DNA from: DASRWT01 sp963748485
GTDB lineage: Bacteria; Methylomirabilota; Methylomirabilia; Rokubacteriales; CSP1-6
Length of the DNA: 64,000 nt
NCBI GenBank assembly: GCA_963748485.1
Contig: CAVVJF010000022.1
Coordinates: 62,001 to 126,000 of the forward strand
Reading direction: 5' to 3'
Below, one piece after another: positions 1 to 18,408 of the stretch (position 1 is the first letter of the stretch; each line of letters starts with the position of its first letter). Below the pieces are notes generated by a model. The model was not told the DNA's origin. It saw nothing but the letters and a program-made list of their open reading frames with translations, and did no database searches. A program made the position numbers and the translations under genes.

Positions 1-9359
<9,359 letters not shown>

Positions 9360-9402
9360 CGCACCTCCTGCAAAGCGACATCCAGAGGATCAAAAGCGCA
9401 CC

Positions 9403-9432
9403 AGAATAGCCCGTTGCCCCTGCGGAGGTCAA
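9403..9432 (-). promoter_or_regulatory. Sigma-70-like promoter of the giant GAF kinase
   Basis: On the minus strand TTGACC (9432-9427) is followed after 18 nt by TATTCT (9408-9403). Transcription would begin near 9396, giving a leader of about 37 nt before the GTG at 9359. The intergenic region is divergent, with the LLM oxidoreductase gene on the other side. Confidence 0.55.
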
Positions 9433-9505
9433 GGGCGCGACTGACATTGACAAGGGGCCTGCCCATGGCCAAGGTTAGAGGCACCCTGGACCAGGAGGAA
9501 ACGTC

Positions 9506-10609
9506 ATGAAGTTCGGCCTCTTCTACGAGATCTCGGTACCCCGCCCGTGGACTCGCGAGACCGAGCGCACCGTCTACAACAACGCACTCGAGCAGGTGAA
9601 GCTGGCCGACGAGCTAGGCTTCGACCAAGTCTGGGCGGTCGAGCATCACTTCCTGGAGGAGTACTCGCACTGCCCGGCGCCCGAGCTCTTCCTCACCGCG
9701 TGCGCCATGGTCACGAAGAAGATCCGCGTGGGCCACGGGATCATCGTCTGCGTGCCCGAGTTCAATCACCCCATCAAGATCGCCGAGCGGACGGCCACCC
9801 TCGACATCCTCTCCGGCGGCCGACTCGAGGTGGGCACCGGGCGCTCCGCCACCTGGACCGAGCTGGGCGGCTTCCGCTCCGACCCCGACGTCACCAAGAA
9901 GTCCTGGGACGAGTTCGTGCGCTGCCTGCCCAAGATGTGGACGCAGGAGACCTATTCGTACCAGGGCGAGTTCTGGTCCATGCCCGAGCGCTGCATCATT
10001 CCCAAGGTCTACCAGCAGCCGCACCCGCCGATGTGGGTGGCGGTGACGAGCCCCGGTACCGAGCTGGACGCTGCCGACCGCGGGCTCGGCTCGCTCGGCC
10101 TCACCTTCGGCCAATTCGCCGAGCAGGAGCGGCGCATCGCCGAGTATCGCCGGCGCATCCAGCTCTGCGATCCTGTGGGCGACTTCGTCAACGATTCCGT
10201 CAGCACGGTGAACTTCCTCTACTGCCACGAGGACGACGACAAGGCCCGCGCCACCGGGCGCCGGATGGCCGACACGTTCAACTACCTCGCCTCCCAGCTC
10301 ATCTCCGCGCGCGAGGCGTACCCGTCGCGGTCGTATCCGTCGCTGGGCCTGCTGCCCCAGCTTCGCCGGCAGGCCACCGGACCCGACGCCAATGAGCAGG
10401 CGGGCGAAGGGCTCGGCCTCGGCAACCCCGAGCGCATCATTCGCGCGATGAAGAGGTGGGAGGCGGTCGGGGTGGACCGGGTAAACTTCCTCTTGAACGC
10501 CATGGAGATCATCCCGCAGGAGGATGTGCTCGCGAGTCTCCGGCTGTTCGCCAAGGAAGTGATGCCGGCCTTCCGCGACGCCAAGAGCGGCAACGACGGG
10601 ACGGCCTGA
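9506..10609 (+). CDS. LLM class flavin-dependent oxidoreductase (luciferase-like monooxygenase)
   Basis: A 367-residue luciferase-like TIM-barrel protein, normal family length. It opens with MKFGLFYEI; VEHHF (residues 45-49) is the usual flavin-pocket segment, followed by ERTATLDILSGGRLEVGTGR. These enzymes use reduced FMN or F420 to oxidise small organic molecules; the substrate cannot be told from sequence. AGGAGG lies 7 nt before the ATG. It is the first gene of a six-gene operon and its TGA overlaps the ATG of the next gene, so the two are probably translationally coupled. The operon looks catabolic: oxidoreductase, decarboxylase-like, esterase, nitronate-monooxygenase-like, importer protein, Mo enzyme. 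Confidence 0.9.
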   Translation: MKFGLFYEISVPRPWTRETERTVYNNALEQVKLADELGFDQVWAVEHHFLEEYSHCPAPELFLTACAMVTKKIRVGHGIIVCVPEFNHPIKIAERTATLDILSGGRLEVGTGRSATWTELGGFRSDPDVTKKSWDEFVRCLPKMWTQETYSYQGEFWSMPERCIIPKVYQQPHPPMWVAVTSPGTELDAADRGLGSLGLTFGQFAEQERRIAEYRRRIQLCDPVGDFVNDSVSTVNFLYCHEDDDKARATGRRMADTFNYLASQLISAREAYPSRSYPSLGLLPQLRRQATGPDANEQAGEGLGLGNPERIIRAMKRWEAVGVDRVNFLLNAMEIIPQEDVLASLRLFAKEVMPAFRDAKSGNDGTA

Positions 10610-11376
10610 TGCCGCTCTTCGGCACGCTCGAGCTGCCCGCCGCCGTCGCCTCGTTGCCTGCGCTTCGCGACCTCGACACCGAGCCCTGGAGCCTGCCCAA
10701 GGCCGAGATCCTCCAGATGGCCTTCGAGGTGCCGCGCGTCACCCACGCGCTGCTCCCCAAGGCCGTGCACCCCGCGATCCCGTCCTACGTGACCATTGTC
10801 GTCGCACGCTATCCCGAGAGCCCGGTGGGGCCGTTTCTGCTCGCCCAGCTCCGCTTGATGGCGCGCGCGGGCGCGCACCCGCGCGGCTTCGTCCTGCGCG
10901 CCTACGCGAGCACGCCCGACGCCGCGACCGCGCTGCGCGAGCGCTGGGGGCTGCCCGCGGAGACGGCGACCGTTACCCTCAAGCGCCGGCACGATCGCGT
11001 GATGGCGCAGGTGATTCGCGACGGGGCCGCCGTGCTCGACGCGGCCCTCGTCGATCCGCAGCCCATCTCGGGCGGGGACGTCCAGTACATCCACTCGGTG
11101 ACGCTGGCGCAGGCGCCCGTCGACGGAAAGCGCGCGCCTTGGCTCGTGCAGGTGGATCCGCGCTACACGTTCCACAAGGCCGAGCGCGGGCGGCCCGAGG
11201 TGAGCCGGCTCGACGGCGAGGCCTGGGGCGCCCCTCGGCTTGCGCTGCAGAACCCCATCTCCTGCACCGTCTGCACGTGCGACACGGACCTGCCGCGTAT
11301 CCGTTTCGTGATGGATCCCGAGGTGCCGGTGATCCGCGGCACGAAGAAGATCCGCGATTCGCGGGAGGCCGAATGA
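10609..11376 (+). CDS. Acetoacetate decarboxylase family protein
   Basis: 255 residues when started at the ATG that overlaps the upstream stop (TGATG). The frame stays open upstream, but that DNA belongs to the LLM gene. The central text ALRERWGLPAETATVTLKRR matches the ADC-superfamily segment (RE.WG.PK..A.V.L). True acetoacetate decarboxylases use a Schiff-base lysine; I cannot securely place that lysine here, so the reaction could be decarboxylation, hydration or aldol chemistry, as in other ADC-superfamily members. A cysteine pair CTVCTC near residue 220 is unusual. The 3' end overlaps the next ATG by 4 nt. Confidence 0.6.
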   Translation: MPLFGTLELPAAVASLPALRDLDTEPWSLPKAEILQMAFEVPRVTHALLPKAVHPAIPSYVTIVVARYPESPVGPFLLAQLRLMARAGAHPRGFVLRAYASTPDAATALRERWGLPAETATVTLKRRHDRVMAQVIRDGAAVLDAALVDPQPISGGDVQYIHSVTLAQAPVDGKRAPWLVQVDPRYTFHKAERGRPEVSRLDGEAWGAPRLALQNPISCTVCTCDTDLPRIRFVMDPEVPVIRGTKKIRDSREAE

Positions 11377-12266
11377 GCGGCATCGAGATCGTCCGCGCCC
11401 ATCTCGCCAAGGTCCCACCCGCCACCACGGTGGCGGAGCGCCGCGCCCAGTACGACCGCGCCGAGCGCGTGTTCCCGGTGCCGCCGGACATCGGCGTCAA
11501 GACCGTCGCCATCGCGCCCGAGCGCGGGCCCGAGATCGCTGCGGAGTGGCTGGAGCCGCCCGCCGCCCGCGCAGGGGCTGCGCTTCTCTATCTCCACGGG
11601 GGCGGCTACGTGATCGGCTCGCCGCGCTCGCATCGCCATCTCGCAGCCGCCCTCGCGGGCGCGGGGGCGGCGGCCACCTTGCTGCCCGACTACCGGCTGG
11701 CCCCCGAGCATCTCTTCCCCGCCGCGGTGGACGACGCGGTGGCGGCCTATCGCTGGCTGCTCGCGTGCGGGATCGCGCCCGCCGGCATCACGATCGCGGG
11801 CGATTCCGCGGGCGGCGGGCTCACGGTGGCAACCCTGCTCGCCCTCCGCGACCGCGGCCTGCCGCTCCCCGCGGCGGGCGTGTGCATCTCGCCGTGGGTG
11901 GATCTCACGTGCTCCGGTGCCTCGTACGCGTCCCGGGCCGCGCGCGACCCCATCGTCACGCAGGCCGGCGTCGCCGAGATGGCGCGGGCCTACCTCGGCG
12001 CCACCGACGCGCGCGCGCCGCTGGCCTCGCCCGCCTTCGCCGATCTTGCGGGGCTGCCGCCGCTGCTCGTGCAGGTGGGCAGCGAGGAGGTGCTGCTTGA
12101 CGACGCGGTTACCCTCACCGAGCGGGCCAAGGCCGCCGGCGTCGCCGCGACGCTCGAGGTCTGGCCGGACATGGTCCACGTGTGGCACTGGTTCTTCCCC
12201 ATGTTGGACGAGGGCCGGAAGGCGATCGGAGTCATCGGCGACTTCGCCCGCGCCCGCCCGGCCTAG
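11373..12266 (+). CDS. Alpha/beta hydrolase, HSL-type esterase
   Basis: 297 residues from the ATG overlapping the previous stop (ATGA). It shows the hormone-sensitive-lipase signature: oxyanion-hole HGGG at 75-78, PDYRLAPEH at 105-113, nucleophile elbow GDSAGG with Ser145, an acidic residue in GSEEVLLDD, and the catalytic His in MVHVWHWF near the C-terminus. Length and motif spacing are normal for the family. It is likely a cytoplasmic carboxylesterase releasing an acid or alcohol for the neighbouring oxidative enzymes; the substrate is unknown. Confidence 0.9.
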   Translation: MSGIEIVRAHLAKVPPATTVAERRAQYDRAERVFPVPPDIGVKTVAIAPERGPEIAAEWLEPPAARAGAALLYLHGGGYVIGSPRSHRHLAAALAGAGAAATLLPDYRLAPEHLFPAAVDDAVAAYRWLLACGIAPAGITIAGDSAGGGLTVATLLALRDRGLPLPAAGVCISPWVDLTCSGASYASRAARDPIVTQAGVAEMARAYLGATDARAPLASPAFADLAGLPPLLVQVGSEEVLLDDAVTLTERAKAAGVAATLEVWPDMVHVWHWFFPMLDEGRKAIGVIGDFARARPA

Positions 12267-12275
12267 GAGGTGGCC

Positions 12276-13274
12276 ATGCCGACCGCGACGCGAAGCGCGC
12301 TGCACACGCCGATCTGCGACCTCCTCGGCATCCGGTATCCGATCTGCCAGGCGGGCATGGGCTACGTCGCGCGCTCCGCGCTGGCGGCCGCCGTGTCCGC
12401 GGCGGGCGGTCTCGGCGTCATCGCCGCCGCGAATCTTTCCCCCCGCGAGCTGCGCGAGGAAATCAAGAAGGTCCGCGACCACACCGACCGCCCCTTCGGC
12501 GTGGACGTCCTCTTCGCGAGCGTGCGCGTGTCCGGCAGCGAGGCGCAGCAGTTCACCGACACCGTGCGCGCGTGGTCGGATATCACCCTCGAGGAGAAGG
12601 TGCCGGTGCTGATCGCCGGGCTCGGCAATCCCGGGCCGGTGACCGCGCAAGCGCATCGGCAGGGCATGAAGGTGATGGCCCTGTGCGGCAACGTGAAGCA
12701 GGCCCTCGACCACGCCGCCAACGGCGTGGACGTGGTGATCGCCCAGGGGCACGAGGCGGGCGGTCACACCGGGCGCATCGCCGGGCTCGTGCTCATCCCG
12801 GCGGTGGTGGACGCGGTGGCGCCGCGGCCGGTGCTGGCCGCGGGCGGCATGGCGGACGGCCGCGGCATCGCCGCGGCGCTGGCGCTGGGCGCCCAGGGCG
12901 TGTGGATGGGCACGCGGTTCATCGCCACGCCCGAGTCGTACTGCCACGACAACTACAAGACGCGGGTCGTCGCGCTCGACGAGGAGGGGACGGTGGTCAC
13001 GCGCGCCGCCTCCGGCAAGCCCTGCCGGCTCATCCGCAACAACTTCACACGCGAGTGGGAGAAGCGCGAGGGCGAGATCCAGCCGTTCCCCGTGCAGGCG
13101 GCGCGCGTGGGCCGCGACGCGGGCATTCGCGCGCGCGAGCTGGGCGATATCGACAACGGCAATGCCCCGTGCGGGCAGTCGGCGGGGCTGATCCGTGAGA
13201 TTGTCCCAGCCGGCGAGGTGGTGCGCCGGCTGGTTGCCGAGACCGAGGAGGTGCTGGCTCGGCTGAACCGCTGA
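12276..13274 (+). CDS. Nitronate monooxygenase / FabK-like flavoprotein
   Basis: 332 residues. I chose ATG 12276 over the in-frame GTG at 12270 because TAGGAGG (12264-12270) would overlap the GTG but sits 5 nt before the ATG. The N-terminus has PICQAGMG, the FMN-binding start of the 2-nitropropane dioxygenase fold. The middle has GHEAGGHTGR with the active-site His-containing GGHTG loop, then LAAGGMADGRGIAAALALGAQGVWMGTRF, the phosphate-binding end of the barrel. Family members oxidise alkyl nitronates or act as enoyl-ACP reductases; the operon favours a catabolic role. Confidence 0.88.
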   Translation: MPTATRSALHTPICDLLGIRYPICQAGMGYVARSALAAAVSAAGGLGVIAAANLSPRELREEIKKVRDHTDRPFGVDVLFASVRVSGSEAQQFTDTVRAWSDITLEEKVPVLIAGLGNPGPVTAQAHRQGMKVMALCGNVKQALDHAANGVDVVIAQGHEAGGHTGRIAGLVLIPAVVDAVAPRPVLAAGGMADGRGIAAALALGAQGVWMGTRFIATPESYCHDNYKTRVVALDEEGTVVTRAASGKPCRLIRNNFTREWEKREGEIQPFPVQAARVGRDAGIRARELGDIDNGNAPCGQSAGLIREIVPAGEVVRRLVAETEEVLARLNR

Positions 13275-13287
13275 AGGAGACCATCAC

Positions 13288-14466
13288 ATGAGCCCGATCC
13301 GTCTCGCCGCCGTTCTCGCGAGCCTGCTCTTTCTCACCACCACCCTCCCCGCGAGCTCCCAGCAAGGGCCGATCCGTGTCGGCGCGTCCCTCTCGCTCAC
13401 CGGCGCCTACGCCAAACCCGGCCTCTACGGCCGCGAAGGCTACGCCCTGTGCCAGAAGCAGCTCAACGAGGGCGCGCGCGTGCTCGGCCGCACCGTCGAG
13501 TTCGTCATCTACGACGATCGCTCCGATCCCCAGACCGGCGTGCGCCTTTACGAGAAGCTCATCACGGAGGACCGGGTGGAGCTCGTGATGGGGCCGTACT
13601 CCTCGGCCATCACCGAGGCTGTCGCCAACGTGACCGAGAAATACAAGAAGATCATGCTTGCCCCCCTCGGCTCGGCGGGCAGCATCTGGGAGAAGGGGCG
13701 GCGCTACGTGATCATGCTGGTGTCGCCGGCGGAGGTGTACCTCGAGGGGCTGATCGAGATGGCCGCGCGCAACGGCCTCAAGTCCATCGCCCTCATCTAC
13801 GAGGACACGCTGTTCCCCAAGACCTCGGTGCGGGGCGCGATCGCGATCGCCCGCAAGCGCGGGCTCGAGGTGGTGCTGCAGGAGGCGTATCCGAAGGCGC
13901 AGACTGACTTCGCCGCCCTCCTCACCAAGATCAAGGCGGCCGCGCCCGACGTGCTCGCCGCCGCGACCTACTTCGACGACGTGGTGGCGATCACGCGCCA
14001 GATGCGCGAGCTGAACGTCAACGTGCGGATGTTCGGCACCACCGTGGGCGGGGACCTGCCGGAGTTCTACAAGGCCCTCGGCCGAACCGCGGAGTTCGTC
14101 TACGGCGCCTCGCAGTGGGAGCCCGGCCTGAGCTACCTGGGGGCGCGCGAGTTCGCCGCCGTCTACGAATCGGAGTTCGGGCGGCCGCCTTCCTATCACG
14201 CCGCCGCCGCTTACGCCGCGTGCATGCTCATGGCGGAGGCCATCAACCGGACGGGCAGCCTCGAGGCCGAGCGCCTCCGCGAGTACCTCTTCAAGCTCAG
14301 TACTACCACCGTGTTCGGCGCCTTTGACGTGGACGAGCGGGGTTATCAGCTCGGCCACCGCATGGTGACAATCCAGTGGCAGGAGGGGCGTCAAGTCATC
14401 GTGTGGCCGGACGAGGTCGCGGCGGGGAAGGCACGTTTTCCGACGCCGCCATGGGGGATGCGGTAG
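13288..14466 (+). CDS. Branched-chain-amino-acid-type ABC transporter substrate-binding protein (LivK-like)
   Basis: 392 residues. A Sec signal peptide covers about 1-25, with probable cleavage after PASS near the QQGPIRVGASLSLTGAYA start of the mature protein. The peripla_BP_6 fold is supported by GPYSSAITEAVANV, a type I periplasmic-binding architecture and the C-terminal FGAFDVDERG segment. In families of this kind the ligand is often an aromatic or short-chain acid rather than an amino acid. No permease or ATPase is encoded beside it, so it must use a shared transporter. Starts 13 nt after the previous stop, with GAAGGAG as ribosome site. Confidence 0.88.
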   Translation: MSPIRLAAVLASLLFLTTTLPASSQQGPIRVGASLSLTGAYAKPGLYGREGYALCQKQLNEGARVLGRTVEFVIYDDRSDPQTGVRLYEKLITEDRVELVMGPYSSAITEAVANVTEKYKKIMLAPLGSAGSIWEKGRRYVIMLVSPAEVYLEGLIEMAARNGLKSIALIYEDTLFPKTSVRGAIAIARKRGLEVVLQEAYPKAQTDFAALLTKIKAAAPDVLAAATYFDDVVAITRQMRELNVNVRMFGTTVGGDLPEFYKALGRTAEFVYGASQWEPGLSYLGAREFAAVYESEFGRPPSYHAAAAYAACMLMAEAINRTGSLEAERLREYLFKLSTTTVFGAFDVDERGYQLGHRMVTIQWQEGRQVIVWPDEVAAGKARFPTPPWGMR

Positions 14467-14476
14467 AAAGGAAGAC

Positions 14477-16519
14477 GTGATCCGTACCGTCCGGACCGCC
14501 TGCGCCCACGACTGTCCCGATCAGTGCTCCATCATCGCCACCGTCGATGACGGGCGGCTGGTCAAGCTGCAGGGCGACCCCGAGCATCCGATGACGGCGG
14601 GGTTTCTCTGCGCCAAGGTCAACCGCGAGCACGAGCTGGTCCACTCGCCCGAGCGCGTGCTGCGCCCGCTCCGACGCGCCGGCCGCAAGGGCGAGGGCCG
14701 CTTCGTGCCGATCTCCTGGGACGACGCGCTTGGCGAGATCGTCGAGCGCTGGCAGCGCATCGTGGCCGAAGATGGGCCGCTCGCCCTGCTCGGCTATGCG
14801 TACAGCGCGCATCAGGGCCAGCTCAACCGCGGCCTCGTGCTCGGGCTGTTCCACGCGCTCGGGGCCACGCGGCTGCAGGCGGGCACGGTGTGCGACACCT
14901 GCGCGGAGGCGGGCTGGAACGCCGCCTGCGGCAGCGTCGGCGGCACGGATCCCGAGAGCGTGGTGGAGTCGGACCTCGTCGTCTCCTGGGGCGCGGACCT
15001 CCTGACCACCAACCTGCACATCTGGCCGCTGGTCGAGCGCGCGCGTGCCAAGGGGGCGCCGCTGGTCGTCATCGAGCCGCGGCGCAGCGGCACCGCCGCC
15101 CGCGCGGATTGGCACCTCCGCGTCAACGTGGGCACGGACGCCGCGCTGGCGCTGGGCGTGATGCACGTGCTCGCGCGCGACGGCCTCTGCGACCGGGGGT
15201 ATCTCGCGCGGCACACCGTAGGGTTCGAGAGACTGGAGGCGGACGTTCTGCCGCGCTTCGTGCCCGCGCGGGTGGCCGAGATCACCGGGGTGTCCGTGGC
15301 GGATCTCGAGCATTTCGCGCACATGTACGGGCGGGCGCGAGCGCCCTTCATTCGCCTGGGCGAGGGGATGTCGCGCTGTACGAACGGCGGCCAGGCCGTG
15401 CGCGCGGTCGCGCTGCTCCCGGGGGTGGTGGGTGCCTATGCCAAGCGCGGCGGCGGCGCTCTCCTCATGACCGCGACCGGCTTCGGCTTCGACTCAAGCG
15501 CGATCCGGAAGCCCTCGGGGCCCGCGGCGACCCGGCTCGTGAATCACTCGCGCCTGGGCGAGGCGCTGCTCACCATGAAGGATCCGCCCATCCGCGCCCT
15601 CTTCGTGGCCGCCAACAACCCGGCGGTGACGTGCCCGGACGCGGCGGCGGTGCGCCGGGGGCTATCGCGCGAGGACCTGTTCACGGTGGTGCACGATCCC
15701 TTCCTCTCCGACACCGCGCGCTACGCCGACATCGTGCTGCCCGCGGCCACGCACTACGAGAGTGAGGACGTCGTGCGGGCCTACGGCACCTACTGGATGC
15801 AGTTCATTCCTCAGGTGGTGCCGGCCCAGGGGGAGGCCTGGCCCAATCGCCGCCTCGCCCAGGAGCTGGCGCACCGACTGGGAGTGAAGGACGCGGTGTT
15901 TTCCATGGACACCGACGGGCTGATCCGCGCTCTTTTCCGAAACGCCAACGGCCCCGCGGCCGCGGTGGATCCGTCTTCCCTGCGCGAGGCGGGTCCGATC
16001 AAGGTAGTGAGCCCCATCACGGTGGGGGCGGGCCAGGCGTTCGGGACGCCGTCGGGCCGGCTCGAGTTCTACTCGGAGTCGCTCGCCGCGCAGGACCTTC
16101 CCGCCATGCCAGACTGGGTAGCCGAGCCCGGAGACGCCACCGCGGCCGCCCACTTTCCTCTTCGCCTTCTCACCGCGCCCGGGTACTTCCAGGCGCACAC
16201 CGCCTATGCCGGCGTGGCCGCGCTCCGGAAGAAGGCGGGCGCGCCGGAGTGCGTCCTCCACCCCGAGGATGCTGGGGCGCGCGGCCTACGAGACGGCGAG
16301 CCCGTGGAGCTTTTCAACGAGCGCGGCGCGGTGATCTTCGCGCTGCGGGTGAGCGACGAGACGCCCCGGGGCGTGGCGTTCGTCCCCGGCCAGCGGCCGG
16401 TGGGCGAAGCGCATGCGGGCACGATCAATATGCTGTGCTCCACCGCCTACAGCGACATGGGCGAAGGCGCGACCTACCAGAGCACGCGCCTCGACGCGCG
16501 ACGCCCCGCGCGCCCCTGA
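14477..16519 (+). CDS. Molybdopterin-dependent oxidoreductase (DMSO reductase family)
   Basis: 680 residues from a GTG start. The N-terminus holds a 4Fe-4S cluster site, C9-x3-C13-x3-C17 and Cys45 in GFLCAKV. Next comes FVPISWDDALGEI, which opens the Mo-bis-MGD domain, then GTVCDTCAEAGWN, where a cysteine could ligate Mo, and a C-terminal cofactor domain (RLLTAPGYFQAHTAYAG onward). No twin-arginine signal is seen, so it is probably cytoplasmic. It has no adjacent electron-transfer subunit. It belongs to the formate dehydrogenase / thiosulfate reductase / acetylene hydratase assemblage; the substrate is not inferable. Last gene of the operon; its stop directly abuts that of the opposing gene. 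Confidence 0.88.
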   Translation: MIRTVRTACAHDCPDQCSIIATVDDGRLVKLQGDPEHPMTAGFLCAKVNREHELVHSPERVLRPLRRAGRKGEGRFVPISWDDALGEIVERWQRIVAEDGPLALLGYAYSAHQGQLNRGLVLGLFHALGATRLQAGTVCDTCAEAGWNAACGSVGGTDPESVVESDLVVSWGADLLTTNLHIWPLVERARAKGAPLVVIEPRRSGTAARADWHLRVNVGTDAALALGVMHVLARDGLCDRGYLARHTVGFERLEADVLPRFVPARVAEITGVSVADLEHFAHMYGRARAPFIRLGEGMSRCTNGGQAVRAVALLPGVVGAYAKRGGGALLMTATGFGFDSSAIRKPSGPAATRLVNHSRLGEALLTMKDPPIRALFVAANNPAVTCPDAAAVRRGLSREDLFTVVHDPFLSDTARYADIVLPAATHYESEDVVRAYGTYWMQFIPQVVPAQGEAWPNRRLAQELAHRLGVKDAVFSMDTDGLIRALFRNANGPAAAVDPSSLREAGPIKVVSPITVGAGQAFGTPSGRLEFYSESLAAQDLPAMPDWVAEPGDATAAAHFPLRLLTAPGYFQAHTAYAGVAALRKKAGAPECVLHPEDAGARGLRDGEPVELFNERGAVIFALRVSDETPRGVAFVPGQRPVGEAHAGTINMLCSTAYSDMGEGATYQSTRLDARRPARP

Positions 16520-17500
16520 TCAGTCGATCACCTGATCCGCCTGCTGGCGCAGTGAAGGGGAGATCGAGAGGCCGAGGGCCCGCGCCGCCTTTTCGTTGAT
16601 CACCAGCCTGAGGGTCTGAGGAGTCACGAGCGGGATGTCGCCCGGCTTTCGACCCCTGAGGATCTGATCTACCTGCTCAGCGGTGCCGCGATAGAGGGCG
16701 CCGACCTCGGCGTGGTAGGCGATCAAGCCGAGCTCGTCCGCGGACGGGAACATGGGGAAGTCGTACATCACCGGAAGCCGGCGCTCCGCGGCAAGCTTGA
16801 AGAGGTAGTGCCGATAGAAGTGCGCGTGGCCGTCGCCCAGTGTCATCACCGCGTCCACACCGCCGCTCTTCGCCGCGTCGAACACGCCGGGAAGGTCGCC
16901 CGCGTCGCGCCACTCCAGTCGGCGGAGGCCGATGCCCGCGCGCGCCGCCGTCGCTTCCACGTGGCTGAGATGTGGCGTCCAGCTGGAGCGCCCATGGTAG
17001 AGCACGCCTACGCGCGACAGGCTCGGGACCAGGTCCTTGAGGAGCTCCAGTCGGCGCGCGGTGGCCGCGGGCGAGAAGTAGGTGAAGCCGGTCGTGAACC
17101 CTCCCGGCCGGGTGAGCGTGTCGATCTCCGCGCCGAACCCGGCCATATCGATGCAGCCGGCGACGATGGGAATGTCCGGACTCCGCGCGCGGACGGTGTT
17201 GATGGGGGAGCCGCAGGGGACGACGAGCAGATCGAGGGGCTCGCGCATGATGGCGGCCACCAGCGAAGGGAACTGGCTGAAATCGCCGTCCGCCCAGCGG
17301 TAGGTCGTCGCGATGTTCTCTCCCTCGACCCAGCCGAGCTCCCGCAGGCGCTTCTGATACCCGAGCAGGATGCTCCAGTCCAGCCCGGGGCTATACGGCC
17401 CCAGGAAGCCCACGCGATAGAGGCGGGCGGTCTCGGGCTCGGCGCGCGCAGCCCCGGAGAGGACGAACAGCGTGAGCGCGGCGGCGAGAACCGTGCGCAT
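16520..17500 (-). CDS. ABC transporter substrate-binding protein (TrpX / PF04392-like)
   Basis: 326 residues. A clear signal peptide ends with SGAARAE near residue 21. The mature part begins YRVGFLGPYSPGLDW and continues with QKRLRELGWVEGENIATTYRWADGD and FPSLVAAIMREPLDLLVV, typical of the ABC_sub_bind family. C-terminal QILRGRKPGDIPLVTPQTLRLVINEKAARALGL is the family's usual ending. Ligands of this family include tryptophan and unknown organics. It follows the crotonase gene by 36 nt on the same strand and is probably co-transcribed. Its stop codon touches the stop of the Mo oxidoreductase with no base between. Confidence 0.88.
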   Translation of the reverse strand: MRTVLAAALTLFVLSGAARAEPETARLYRVGFLGPYSPGLDWSILLGYQKRLRELGWVEGENIATTYRWADGDFSQFPSLVAAIMREPLDLLVVPCGSPINTVRARSPDIPIVAGCIDMAGFGAEIDTLTRPGGFTTGFTYFSPAATARRLELLKDLVPSLSRVGVLYHGRSSWTPHLSHVEATAARAGIGLRRLEWRDAGDLPGVFDAAKSGGVDAVMTLGDGHAHFYRHYLFKLAAERRLPVMYDFPMFPSADELGLIAYHAEVGALYRGTAEQVDQILRGRKPGDIPLVTPQTLRLVINEKAARALGLSISPSLRQQADQVID

Positions 17501-17536
17501 ATCCCGACTCCTCGGCGCCGCGAGGCGCGGCGGTGA

Positions 17537-18331
17537 CTAGCGCCCCTTGAACTGAGGGCGCCGCTTCTCCGCGAAGGCCTTCACGCCTTCCTGGTAGTCC
17601 TCGCTGTTGAAGCAGTCGGCGATGAGCTTGTCGAGGAGGGCGAAATCCCGCTCGGCCTCCGGGCGCAAGAGCGTCTCCACCGTCGTCTTGGCCGAGCGAA
17701 TCGTCAGCGGCGCGTTGCGCGCGATGCGGAGCGCGTAGTCTCGGGTGAATGCCTCCAGCTCCGCCTTGGGCACTACCTGGTTCACCAGGCCCATGCGGAG
17801 CGCGTCCTGCGCGCTGAAATCGGTGCGCGCGGTGAAGAAGAGCTCCTTGGTGCAGGCGGGCCCGATCAGCTTCATCAGCTTTTCCATGCCGTGGTAGTGA
17901 TAGCCGAGTCCCAGGCGCGCCGCCGGGATACCGAAGCGCGCATCGTCAGCGGCGAGGCGGAGGTCGCAGTTGAGCGCCATCCCCACGCCGCCGCCGACGC
18001 AGACGCCGTGGATCATGGCGAGCAGCGGCTTGGCGAGGGTGGCGAGGGCCTGGCTCCCGCGCGCGGAGATCTTCCGGTACTCGGCCTCGTCGGCCATGTT
18101 GCGCCGGCGGTCCTTGAACTGGGAGATGTCGGCGCCGGACACGAAGGCGGCCTCCCCGGCCCCGCGCAGGATGATCACACGTATGGCATCGTCCGAGGCG
18201 AGATCGTCGACGTAACCGGGCATGAGCTGCCACATTTCCTGGCTCACGGCGTTGCGCTTCTCGGGCTGGTTGAAAACGATCCAGCCGATCGCACCGTCCT
18301 TTTCCAGCAGCAGTGGGGCCGAGGCGGTCAT
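17537..18331 (-). CDS. Enoyl-CoA hydratase/isomerase family protein, catalytic glutamates absent
   Basis: 264-residue crotonase-fold protein with QPEKRNAVSQEM, the CoA/oxyanion segment VSGADISQFK and MIHGVCVGGGVGMALNCDLRLAADDARFG. In classical enoyl-CoA hydratase one glutamate sits in GGGCEL and one in FGxPE. Here these positions read GGGVGM and GIPAA, so neither is present. The protein therefore probably catalyses another crotonase-type reaction (isomerase, thioesterase, decarboxylase or C-C hydrolase). C-terminal EGVKAFAEKRRPQFKGR is typical of the family. Probable two-gene unit with the downstream binding protein. Confidence 0.9.
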   Translation of the reverse strand: MTASAPLLLEKDGAIGWIVFNQPEKRNAVSQEMWQLMPGYVDDLASDDAIRVIILRGAGEAAFVSGADISQFKDRRRNMADEAEYRKISARGSQALATLAKPLLAMIHGVCVGGGVGMALNCDLRLAADDARFGIPAARLGLGYHYHGMEKLMKLIGPACTKELFFTARTDFSAQDALRMGLVNQVVPKAELEAFTRDYALRIARNAPLTIRSAKTTVETLLRPEAERDFALLDKLIADCFNSEDYQEGVKAFAEKRRPQFKGR

Positions 18332-18363
18332 GGGGAGCCCTCCTGCCCGGAGGATCGCACACT

Positions 18364-18392
18364 TTGACTTGACGGGGGGCGCCGCGTAGCAT
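18364..18392 (+). promoter_or_regulatory. Sigma-70-like promoter for the Fe-S protein operon
   Basis: TTGACT (18364-18369), 17-nt spacer, TAGCAT (18387-18392), 16 nt before the ATG at 18409. It lies in the 77-nt divergent gap with the crotonase gene. A ribosome site GAGGGG is at 18401-18406. Confidence 0.45.
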
Positions 18393-18408
18393 CGGCCGAG
18401 GAGGGGCT

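Noticed and set aside
9447..9475. TTGACA before the LLM gene as a plus-strand promoter
   Set aside because: At 17-18 nt spacing the -10 position reads CAAGGT or AAGGTT, which is too poor; left out of the features.
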